Positions 10,920 to 20,761 of a stretch of 64,000 bases of DNA are shown here, piece by piece. The translations under genes and the position numbers were made by a program. The DNA is taken from the NCBI GenBank assembly GCA_001910725.1, contig MJGA01000005.1, forward strand, positions 1,922,001-1,986,000, given 5' to 3'. Each line of letters opens with the position of its first letter. Position 1 is the first letter of the stretch. Origin of the DNA: Phanerodontia chrysosporium (lineage: Eukaryota > Basidiomycota > Agaricomycetes > Polyporales > Phanerochaetaceae). The notes below the pieces were generated by a model that was given only the letters and a program-made list of their open reading frames with translations, was not told the origin of the DNA and did not search any database.

Positions 10920-13622
10920 TCAGATGCTTCCGTAGACAGGCTTTCCGTCTATGACCGTCGCGAGCACACGAGTGTCGAGGATCTGTGCGGGAGCGACGGA
11001 CATGATGTCCTGCGAGAGCACGACGTAGTCGGCGCGCTTGCCGGCGGCGATGGACCCGAGGACGTCCTCGGTGAAGGACGCATAGGCGGGGTCGAGCGTC
11101 ATGCCTGCCGCGGTGCGTGAGCAAGGATGCACGGACGTGTGAACGCGCGGGTGATCGCATCTGCACCCACCTTTCAGCGCCTCCGCGCGCGTCATGCGCT
11201 GTTCCGGGAACCTACAGGATGCACAACGCGGAGATCAGCCTCTGCGCCGCACGCGGGAGCGGGGGAGCCGCCCGCAGCGGGAGGGGGACGCACCAGCCAT
11301 CGGGTCCGTGCGGCGAGGTGCCTTCTGCCGAGAGGCGCGTTATCGCAGCGTAGAAGCCCGCGAGCGGGTTCACGCCTTCGACGGGGAAGTCAGAGCCCAG
11401 CGTTATGCGCGCGCCATGGTCGAGGATGCTGCGGAACGCGTAGAGGCCCTTCACACGTTCGGGGCCCTGCCATTCAATGCGATGAGCAAGCATTCGCGGA
11501 TCAGCCCCAGCTGGGGTAGGCGGGACATACCAGTCGTTCTTCCGCATACCACATGTCGTCGGTGCTGCAGGAAGCCTGTCAATGTGGAGTGTGCGGAATA
11601 CAGACGGCCGAACTCACGCATGCGTCGGCTGGACGCTGGCGATAACTAAGGGCCGACGTTAGTAGAGTTTGGATGGCATACCGCTGCGAAGCCTACCGCC
11701 GAGGTCGCCGAAGCGGGCCATATCGCGCTGGGAAAGCAACTGGGCATGTTCGAGGCGTGGCCGGAGCGCCTTCACGTCTGCAGCCTTCAGAGCGGTCTCG
11801 AAAGCATCGAGCACGAGTCCATTCGCACGATCTCCGATGGCATGGACATTCTGGCGGCAGAAGTATCAGCGCTCGAGGCCTTCGAGGTGTGCACGAAACG
11901 TACCACTTGCCAGCCATCCTTGAGGAAGCGCGGAATGACCGTGTTTAGCACGTCAGCATCGATGCGCATTACGCCACGGGTCGTCGGATTGTCGGTATAC
12001 GGTTCATACAACTAGAGGGGAGCGCTCAGCGGACTGCAGGCCGCAGCCGAATGAAACAAACCTACTGCTGCACCACCAGACCGCAGTGCACCTATGGACT
12101 ACAGTCAGCAAGGTCGGGTGGCGCACACCGCCGCTTACGCACCATCAGCAAAGATTTTGACACTGCGCGCGGTAAGCCGGCCGTTGCCCGCGCCGATCAA
12201 TTTCTCGCGACGGTCGCCCCAGTAGTCGGCGGACTCGTTGAAGTGAGTCATCCCATACACGCGTATCTGTGCCGCAGATCGAGGTAAGATAGCAGTTCCG
12301 AGAGCCAGCGCGAGAAACATGAGTGTACGCACGGGGAGTTTGCCCTCATCGGCAGCCCTGCAGAGGGGAGATCATGATCTGAACACTAATGCAGTGCGCA
12401 AGGCATACCTTCGGAAGAACTGGAGAGATATAGGATCGAAACCTGCGTCATGGATGCTCGTGAGGCCGTGTGCGACCGCGTCCTGCACGGTGAGGTTGAA
12501 TCGCTTTTCGAGCTCTTCGTAGGTTGGCTCTGGGCGGAGAACGTTGACGAGCTCCTGGGCGTTGTCGAGGAATATTCCGGTGGGCTTGCCCTGGGAGTCG
12601 CGAATGATGATGCCGCCCTCGACTTCGTCCGGGATCGGGTCCATCATGTGCAACACTGTTTTAGACACCCATAGTGCGTGACCGTCCTTGGACTGCAATA
12701 TGATGGGGCGCCCGGCCACGACAGGATCTCGCTCCAAATCATCCTGAAACAATTCACTGGATGAACCTCGCAAATGATCATAGAAATCACTCACAGCGGA
12801 TGGAAAAGTGGAGTCGAGCCACTTTGTATGGTCCCAACCCCAGCCTTCCACGAACTTGGTTCGGTTGTGGCGGAGCCGGGATTCGCTTGGATGTAGGTCC
12901 TAATGCGGCCGACAGTCTCTGGATGATCGAGCGCAGAGGTGCGTCAGGGTCTCAAGAAGCACGCTACATTGTCAGCTCACGCACCCTTGGCGGTCTGCGT
13001 GCCTTCCATCGGAAGGATTCTTGTGAATCCGTATTCCAGAATGTGTGCGTGGGAATCTGGGCACGCGAAGGTCAGCTGCTTCGGAAGGAAGGCAGGAGGC
13101 CCGGATGGTGTTGGGAACGCAAAAAAAGTTTGGGACACTAGCCTGTAAGTCCAGGGACTATAATCGCACCAGATTTGATGAATCGTATGGGCAGCGCAGG
13201 AGCGGCAGCAGCGTCCGCGCCGTGCCAACGCTTCCGAATATCCTCTGCAACGCATGATAATCTTAACATGAAGTCATTCTCATGGAGGTGGGTGACTAAC
13301 CTAGGGATCCGGTGTCGGCGAACGTCTCGTCCTGGATGACAATGCATTGCACCCGGGGTACATTTTGATCGACGGTGTAGATATTAGCACCGTCTGGAGA
13401 GCACAAAGCGTACGTCTGAGGGAGGTCAGAAGTGCTGTACGGGTTGCGCAAGAAAATGAACGCCGAAATGGAGAGCGACACGAAGAGGAGGAGGTAGCGT
13501 CCAGCGGTGCCCCGCCTCACGGCGGTAGCGGGCCCCAGAGAATGGAGGGCGGCTTTTTCGTCGCTGGCCTCCGGGGTCAGCTGCCGCTTGCGGAGGCCCG
13601 GGGAGTTGCGAGAGGAAGACAT
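10920..13622 (-). CDS. amidohydrolase family 3 (YtcJ-like), N-terminal membrane anchor
   Basis: Metal-dependent hydrolase of amidohydrolase family 3. ATG at 13622 (MSSSRNSPGLRKRQ) is followed by one membrane segment (YLLLFVSLSISAFIFL), so it is probably a type II membrane protein. Domain landmarks: GAIIVPGLTDSHAHILEYGF (metal HxH), FVEGWGWDHTKW, GHALWVS, HGLTSIHDAG, RVYGMTHFNESADYWGD, KIFADGALRSGGAA, HAIGDRAN, RPRLEHAQLL, GVIASVQPTHA, ITLGSDFPVEGVNPL, and C-terminal GKRADYVVLSQD. The stop is at 10920. About 12 introns; one has a GC donor (13057-13142), and a 26-nt exon (12066-12091) encodes the ALRSGGAA block. One base is missing near GGG 12878-12880, just before the FVEGWGWD segment. The substrate is unknown. 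It is divergent from HRD1. Confidence 0.9.
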
Positions 13623-14326
13623 GGGTGAGCAGGCAGGTGAAGACAAGGAGGGCCGACGAAACGCGACCTCCTTATATTCCCTGGAGCAGCGGGCGCCACA
13701 GGACACTGCGAATGCACATCGTTCCGGCAGAGGTCAAGACGAGATCTGCTGCTGCCATCAGCCGTGCATCCGAATCGGCGATTCACAGTCTCGAGGGGGG
13801 TCATACTCGGGCTGGTATGTCGCAGCAAAGCCCGGATGCGTGCCAAGGCGGGAACCTCACCTTCAACGAACACCCGCCGGCGCTGAAACCGACAAGCGCT
13901 CTACGAGCGCCGGGGTAGACGCGGGGAAACGGTACTAAGACGTGCTAGACCCTCCAACAGAACAGAAACTGGTTCGGATGTCACGCAGGTCGCCATGAAA
14001 TTTGCCTGTGGTTCCCGGCCGCAAACTCAAGCAGACGCTAATCCCGTGCGCACCGAGCGACGAGGCACGAGATAGGCGCCTCCGCAAGCGCGGTCTCGCG
14101 GGAGGGAGTTGCCGCGGCGCTCAGACGCCCGATAGACCCTAACCCCACGCAGCGATCAAGCCACGTCGCGCTGCGTCAGTTGCGAGCGCCCATAGCGCAC
14201 TCTGCGCGGACTTGCCTCCTCGGCACCGCTTCAACGACCTCCTCCACGACCCTTCCTCCCCAGCCTCGCCCCAGCGCACACGGACGGCAACACAGCCTGC
14301 TGCTGGCCCCGTTGCTGAAGGCAGCC
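13623..14326. promoter_or_regulatory. divergent promoter, amidohydrolase and HRD1
   Basis: About 700 bp between two start codons facing away from each other; must drive both genes. No defined element recognised. Confidence 0.5.
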
Positions 14327-17300
14327 ATGCCGCTCAACGACATTGTCCGCCAGAGGATGCAGCCTCTCACCTCGGCCTTCACCGCGAACAGGATATTCCT
14401 CTATGCCGTGCTCAGCACCGTCGCGACCGTTGCGACGATTGCGAACGCCTGCAAGGCCTACAGTAACTTCTACTCGGTGTCTGTCTACCTGTCTAGGAGT
14501 GGAAGGAGCCTCCTGGTGCGTGTGCTGCCATCTATGAACCGTCGCGCCGTGTCCAACCATCTTGCAGGTCCTGGCCAACTTCGGCTTCCTCTTGGCATTG
14601 CTTTCGGGGCGTATCCTGCAACGCATATTCTTTGGGCCCCTGCAGCCACGCGAAGTAGAGGCAAGTCCTGCCCATTGCGCCATGCACGGCTCTGCTAACA
14701 CCGTGGCGCCTCCATCAGCGGCTCTACGACCAGACATGGATGTTTGTCACGGAATCTCTCCTGGCGTTTACGATATTTCGGGACGACTTTGACATTCCGT
14801 TCGTTATTATGTTCGGGTTCCTCCTCTTCATCAAGTGTTTCCATTGGCTCATGGCCGACCGTGTGGAATCGGTGAGTCTGCTGGCCTTTCGCGTTCAATC
14901 AAGGTTCAGCTAGCATATGGTGCATTGAGCATGCGCGGTTACCCTGGCGCATTGCACTCGCACGCAACCCTCTAGTTCGCGCCGGGTAAGTTCAGGGTGG
15001 ACCAGAAGCTGACGCTTTGCCCCGCAGATGGACCAAGTTCCCTACCCAGGCCCTCCCATCCTCTTTCACATCCGGTTCGCCGCGCTGTTCTGTCTTCTGT
15101 GGACAGTCGATTTTGTCATGTTGCTGTTTGCTGTGGATAGCACGCTCCAGAACGGCGTCGGCGGTACCGTACTGTTTGCTAGTGAAGTGAGCGCTCCCAA
15201 AATTCCCAATGGTGAGACAAAGGCTGATATGACCCTGCTTACAGTATGCTATCTTAATGGCGAGCGCGCTCAATTCACTGGCCAGATATGGCCTAAGCAG
15301 CATTGAACTCCGGCGTGCGAGCACGCGCGGCGGGGCAACCGCTCCTCCATGGGAGAACAAGAGCATGTACATCTTCTACATTGAGCTAGTGACCGGTATG
15401 TTTGTCCGCGGTAGACTGATAACGTCGCTTACACTATCCCGACATATAGACTTCTTGAAGCTCGCGACCTATCTCACCTTCTTCGTCGTAGTCCTGACGT
15501 TCTACGGTCTCCCACTCAACATCATCCGTGACGTCTACATTACTGCACGGTCTTTCATCACCCGGCTACGTGCACTCATTCGATATCACAATGCTACCCG
15601 CGACATGGATCGCCGGTACCCTAACGCAACTGAAGAAGAGCTAGCGGCCATGTCTGATCGTACTTGCATTATCTGCCGTGAAGAGATGATCGCCGCCACG
15701 AATAATCAGAACGCACCAGCTGCGCCAGCGGCCAATGAAGCCAATAATACGAACCAAACCCAGGATGGACCGAACGTGACCCCAAAGAAGCTTCCATGCG
15801 GGCATATATTCCATTTCCAATGCCTCCGCTCTTGGCTGGAGAGGCAACAGAGTTGTCCGACATGGTGAGTCATGCACCTATGGCGCTATCTGCATCTCGG
15901 GGGCGCTTGAGAATTTCTGCTGACGGGATCTCCCCCAGCCGCCGTACCGTGCTCGAAACTGATCAACCGAACCGTGGCGCTGCCCAGGCTGGCGCGCGAG
16001 GCGCCCGTCCACCAGCCCCCCAGCCGAATGCCGCACCTCAGGGCCAGCAGCCAGGGCAGGCTGCCGCAAATGGTGCTCTGGGCTGGTTTGGGCGCATGGT
16101 CGGCCTTGCACTGCAACCGCCGCTTGCACCTGGACAGCTTGCCAACGGCCAGGTTCCTCCCCAGTTTATCCCAGCCGGACCGCAGGGTGCGCAACCCGTG
16201 AACCCCGGATGGCCGGCGCCAGGGCAGCAACTTCCCCCCGGTTATCTTTACCCATATCCTCCGTACCCCATGCCGCCCCAGCAGCTGCAGCCGCCGCCAG
16301 TCTATCGCGGGTTCTATGGCCCAGGAAACCAGTGGCATCCGTGGGACGCACAATGGCAGGGTCCTGCGCCTGGCCAGCCGTATGAACCGCCGCGCGCAGA
16401 CGAACAGCCAAGGTCCGAAGCCTCGCGCACCGCTGCTATTCCTGAGAATGACAATACGACCACGAGGCCAACGCCCACACAAACCGAGCCGATCCAAGAG
16501 CCTGCGTCATCGCCAGGGTCGGCGGGTCCTTCGCAGTCTACCTCCACCAGGGACAGCGAGGCGGCGACACCTCGGGACGCTGCAGCTCTCGCAGCCCTGC
16601 GCAGGTTCCAATCCGGTCGTTCGCAGTCGGAGACGCGGGGATCAGCCGATGCTCCCGCTAGCAGCGAGCCGTCGTCAGCTGGTCCAACGGAGAGTGGCTC
16701 GGCTAGCAGCACGGACGGCGCAGACAATGGGCCATCGGCGGGCACAGAGCCAGCGTCTTCGTCATCGGCACCCCCGCAATCGACGGCTGACGCTCGACCC
16801 CAGGCTCCGCCGCTGATCCCTCTCTACGATCTCACGGCGCCGCCTCCGCCCCACTTGCAAGCACTGCACTACTACCAGCAGCAACAGCAGTTCGGCCAGC
16901 GGTTCCCGTACCGAGTCCCAGCCCCCGCCGCGCCCCAGCCCTTCCGTACACAGGCCCAGCCCACAGCGGCGCACCTCCGGCACCGCGCGCCCGCGCCCAC
17001 ATCGTCCGCGCACGCGACGCCGATCGCACAGCTGCCGGCGACACTGACCGACGAGCAGCTCGCGCGGCTGGACCGGCTGACGCGCGAGGCGATCGACGAG
17101 CGGCTGCGCGCGCTCGAGAACGTGTCGAACGCGGTGTACCGCTGCGTGGAGGAGCTCACGCGCATCAGGAGCGTGCTTCCCGCGCGCGAGGAGGCTGGCC
17201 CGGCGGCGGCTGCAGGGCCTGCGCCAGCGGCGACGGACGCCGACGCCGACCGTGCTGGCTCTGAGACATTAAAGCCACAGCCCGCCAGCGAGCCGCAAGG

Positions 17301-17376
17301 GCCGGCCCCAGGGGGATCGTCGCTTGGCGCGAGCACGTCAGTGGAGGTGGATGCACCGCCGGCGGCGGCTGTTTAG
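14327..17376 (+). CDS. HRD1: HRD1/synoviolin, ER membrane RING E3 ubiquitin ligase
   Basis: E3 ubiquitin ligase and retrotranslocation channel of ER-associated degradation. Exons 14327-14515, 14568-14660, 14719-14871, 15028-15186, 15245-15395, 15450-15864 and 15939-17376 sum to 865 codons plus stop with no frame problem. Residues 1-290 hold the multi-spanning domain (LYAVLSTVATVATIANACKA, FIKCFHWLMADRVES, DFVMLLFAVDSTLQNG). A RING-H2 finger spans about 320-385: CIIC, LPCGHIFHFQCLRSWL, CPTC. The rest is a long proline/alanine/serine-rich cytosolic tail, ending with a predicted helix (LTDEQLARLDRLTREAIDER and following) as in other fungal Hrd1 proteins. Intron 2 has a GC donor (14661). The last intron splits the codon of the final zinc-binding Cys (TG|C). 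Confidence 0.95.
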
Positions 17377-17568
17377 CGGACGTGCGCATGCACCGCCGTC
17401 GTGTTTTCTCGTTTGGCCGATCGCGCATTGTTGTCGTCTGTTCTCACTCGATCACGTTCGAGCTGGGGTTGTGTATGATTAATAGTAGCTATGTGTGGAT
17501 GACACGGAGATTTTCTAAAAGTGCCGTGGGCATTTTGGTCGTGATTGAGCGTGCCCTTTGCAATGAAC
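17377..17568. other. short convergent intergenic region, HRD1 and AIM41
   Basis: About 190 bp between two 3' ends; contains both transcript ends. No gene. Confidence 0.5.
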
Positions 17569-18382
17569 TCATGCTGCGAGCAGAGCTTCCGCCCGCTTCT
17601 TGACGAGGTCAGTGTCGACGGCCGATCGGTCGACGCGTGCGTAGAACGCCTTGAAGACCTGGCCGAGCGCCTTCTTGTCGCCGGGCGTGGGCTTGAGCTC
17701 GGCGAGGACCTCGCCCAGAGCGCGGTCGATCTCGGCTTCGGAGAGCAGGGGCGGGACGAACGCCTGGAGGACGTCCGCCTCCTTGCGCTCCTTCTCGGCG
17801 AGGTCCTCGCGCGCGGCCTTCTCGAACTCGGCTGCGGCGTCGACCTAGCACGGCGACATCAGCATGCGGAATCACGGAGCGGCGTCGGGAAGCAGCGCAC
17901 CCGTCGCGTCACGGCCTTGCGCAGGATCGAGACGATAGACCCGGCAGGGAGCGGTTGCGCCTGAAGTTTGTCCGCGGAGTACACCTCGGCGAGGACGGAC
18001 TGCGCGGGAGGTGGTGCACGTCAGCTTACGGCGCGTGCGATGCGGGCGTGTCAGCTGCTCGTCTACTCACCCGGATCGTTGTCGACTTGAACGTATCCTT
18101 GGCCTGGCGGGCGCGTCGCACAGCGCGAGCGGCGCCTCCCGCGTCAGCGAATTTGCAAACGCTGGGCACGCCGGAACCGCAGACGCACCTTCATCGCGGC
18201 CTTGAGCTCGTCGGTGAGGCGCTTGCGGATGTCTGTGCGCGACCAGAGGGTCGGTGCGCTGCAGCAATAAAGCCAGATTGGGGGCGGGGCGACTCACCGT
18301 CTGGCGCCGCGGTGCTGTACCGCATGCCACGCATGGCAGCGAGGCGTGTCGGAGCGCGGAGGCCGTACGTGAGGCGCAGCAT
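17569..18382 (-). CDS. AIM41: AIM41-like mitochondrial GatB/YqeY protein
   Basis: YqeY/GatB-tail protein of the mitochondrial AIM41 family. Starts at ATG 18382 with MLRLTYGLRAPTRLAAMRGM, rich in Arg and lacking acidic residues, which suits a mitochondrial presequence. The mature domain reads IRKRLTDELKAAMKAKDTFK, STTIRSVLAEVY, FVPPLLSEAEIDRAL and KALGQVFKAFY. It ends DTDLVKKRAEALLAA at 17569, the usual C-terminal helix of YqeY. Five exons, four short introns, no frame break. The YqeY domain resembles the tRNA-binding tail of amidotransferase GatB; the role of AIM41 itself is poorly known. It lies between HRD1 (convergent) and QNG1 (same strand, 504 bp upstream). Confidence 0.88.
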
Positions 18383-18886
18383 TTTATCAACGTCTGTCTG
18401 TTTCACTGTCAGCACTTCAGAGTGGATGGGCGAGGAAAGAGGCGCAGACGGATCGAGGCAGACGCACCGCAGGCTTTGAACACGGTTCGGGTCTGGCGTG
18501 CGCGGAAGAAGTTGCTCGGGCGTCTACGAAGAACACCCCCGGGAACTGGAGGCGCCCACAGGGGCGGCGGGTGCTTCTCGCCAAAATTGGCAAGCGCTGT
18601 AGTTGACACGGCCTTGGGCGGCAGCCGCGGGAGATGCACACAAACCCAAGCAATGCTCCATTCTGTACGTCGAACTGAACTTACGTGCATCAAGAAGACA
18701 ACATACACACACCAAACATCGCAGTCTCCGCACATGCCGACAATCAGCAGAACACACCCACGCCCCCAACATGTCACCGCCACGCCAATCACTTGTGCCC
18801 GAAGGGCGTGCATGCCCGCATCAGATTCTGTTCATATGCGCAACGGTGAGGACGCTAGGTACAGCAATGACATGGTGTCTAAAAAC
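18383..18886. promoter_or_regulatory. region between QNG1 3' end and AIM41 start
   Basis: About 500 bp expected to hold the AIM41 promoter and QNG1 transcript end. An open frame crossing it on the plus strand has no family resemblance and is not accepted as a gene. Confidence 0.4.
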
Positions 18887-20441
18887 TCAGAAGTACGTCG
18901 TGTTCCGCAGCGCGAACCGCTCCAGGCCTCGATAGTCCGCCCGGTCCTTTGCAACCGCCCAGATCCATGCGTCCAGCTCCGGAAGAGTGATGTCCCTCAG
19001 CCATCCCAGCTCCTGCCCATTCTCCGTGCGGAGCTCCTCGTCCGACAGGTTGCGTGCGTACTGTACGATCAGTTCACAGGCGTCCACGGCGGCAGCACGC
19101 AGCGTGAAGGCCTGCTCCGTCGTCAAGACGGGGCCTTCCTTCGGAGGCTCCTTCTTGGCACCTTTTGTTGTCTCGGCCGGGGTCGGCGCGGCCCCCAAAA
19201 GCAGTTCCAGGGTCTCCTTCGTCCCTGCAGAGGGGAAGATCTCCCGCAAACCCATAGACGGGTTCGATGTCGACAGGTCGATGACGCCGAGGTGCACAAG
19301 CATCGATGGGATAACGTTATCCGAAAAGACAGGGAGGTTCTCCGTGCGCGGAACGGGCACCGAAGCGCTGGGCGAGTCTTTGTAGCGCAGAGCGATGGCA
19401 TGCAATGTCAGCATAGCCTTTTTGAAGCAGTACACAGCTAGACAGATGTCCATGAGACGCTGTCATACCAAACTTGATCGACTTACGTTGTCCATCGACT
19501 AGGGCCATATCTTGGAATGCTGGGATTGCCTTCACCAACTGCGTACCGATGAGCGAAGGCAATCCTGAAAGGGCTAAATTTGCTCACCCTCTCGACAATA
19601 GCGTCGCACTCGGGGTCCACTTTCCCTGGCTCGTTCTTCCGCCTGACTTTGTCGCCCTCCTTCAGGGCCTCCAGCACAAACGCGCCTAGATCTTGATAAC
19701 CGCCTCTGACGAGCACGTCCCCCGTTTCCTTCAGGACCCTAGTGACAAGGCACACGACTTCCCACACCGGCCCGCCGAGCTCGCTCATCGTCACTCCAGG
19801 CACGGAGGACGGCTTGTCCACATGCACCTTGTCCGCGACGCCCATGAGGTCCGCCACCTTGCCCTCGGAGATGTCGCGCATGCCGCGCGCAGACAGGAGG
19901 TCCCCTTCGCCGCCGACGGACGATGAGATGTAGAGCCCGAAGACGAAGGCGCGGATGCTGTCGAACGCCCCGCGGCCGTCGCGACGTGCAGCGGGACGCG
20001 GTACCCGGACGCAAAATTGAGCAGCGAGAGCAGCGCGAGTATGTTGAGCTCTGCGAGCACGCTCGGGAAGTTCAGCGGAGCGCCATCCCGTGCGCGGTGC
20101 GCAGCCGCTCAAAGCTACCCGTAAACGATGGGGAGAAGAGCAGTCGTCGGATGGCCTCGGAGTTGATCTAGTGCAGATGTCAGCGCTGTGTACAGTACGG
20201 TGGGAGAGGATCATAGATCTGGGCAGCAGGCGTGGAGCCTGACTAAGACCACGCCAGCAAGGGATCCATAAACTCCGTGGCCGTAGGCCCATCTAGACTA
20301 GACGCATCCGACGGAGCCACACCTGCAGCAAGTAGATTCGGTGCTTACCGTGATGTTTGCACGCTCGCGCAGGGATCTGCATGAATCGCGTACCGACTGA
20401 ATGTACTGTCCGCTGGGCGGAAGAGGGACCTGAGCCGACAT
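18887..20441 (-). CDS. QNG1: queuosine 5'-phosphate N-glycosylase (DUF2419), frame broken twice
   Basis: Queuosine salvage protein (Q_salvage/DUF2419): releases queuine from queuosine nucleotides for tRNA wobble modification. Start ATG 20441 (MSAQVPLPPSGQYIQSVRDS). A long first intron ends at about 20169, giving ERANIT joined to INSEAIRRLL. Then come LNFPSVLAELNILALLSLLN, GRGAFDSIRAFVFGLYISSS, ALVDGQ, YCFKKAMLTLHAIALRYKDS, and the diagnostic C-terminal DAWIWAVAKDRADYRGLERF with FALRNTTYF-stop at 18887. Two points are one base short, at about 20077 (ahead of LNFPSVLAEL) and about 19976 (ahead of GRGAFDSI); with both corrected the family alignment is continuous. Fungi generally take up queuine rather than make it, so the gene is dispensable in culture and could tolerate damage. 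Confidence 0.9.
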
Positions 20442-20761
20442 GGTACCAGGATATCCTTACTTCTGCCTCAGTAAAGGCTGACTTTTCCCCAACTGCCGAG
20501 TACGGACTCACCTTCGCAGGACGGCAGACGTGTAAGAGTCAGCTGCGGCGGGCGCGCCGCCGCGGGAGCTGCTCGGTTCGCGCTATGCGACCTCCGCTTG
20601 ATGCCATCAACAAATGCACACCGCTATCACGAACCGAACCGTTGAACTCGGTCTTACCGCCTGCCTGCCTGTTCGTTTCGTTATCTCTCGAATCTTGACT
20701 ACGACTACACAAAGGATCCTTGGTTCATTTGGCGACGTATCTTGCAGAATAGTTCCGATAT
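20442..20761. promoter_or_regulatory. divergent promoter, QNG1 and unknown gene
   Basis: 320 bp between diverging starts. No recognised element. Confidence 0.4.

Noticed and set aside
15886..16497. 200-codon minus-strand frame inside the HRD1 tail exon
   Set aside because: Shadow of the proline/alanine-rich HRD1 exon; no motif.
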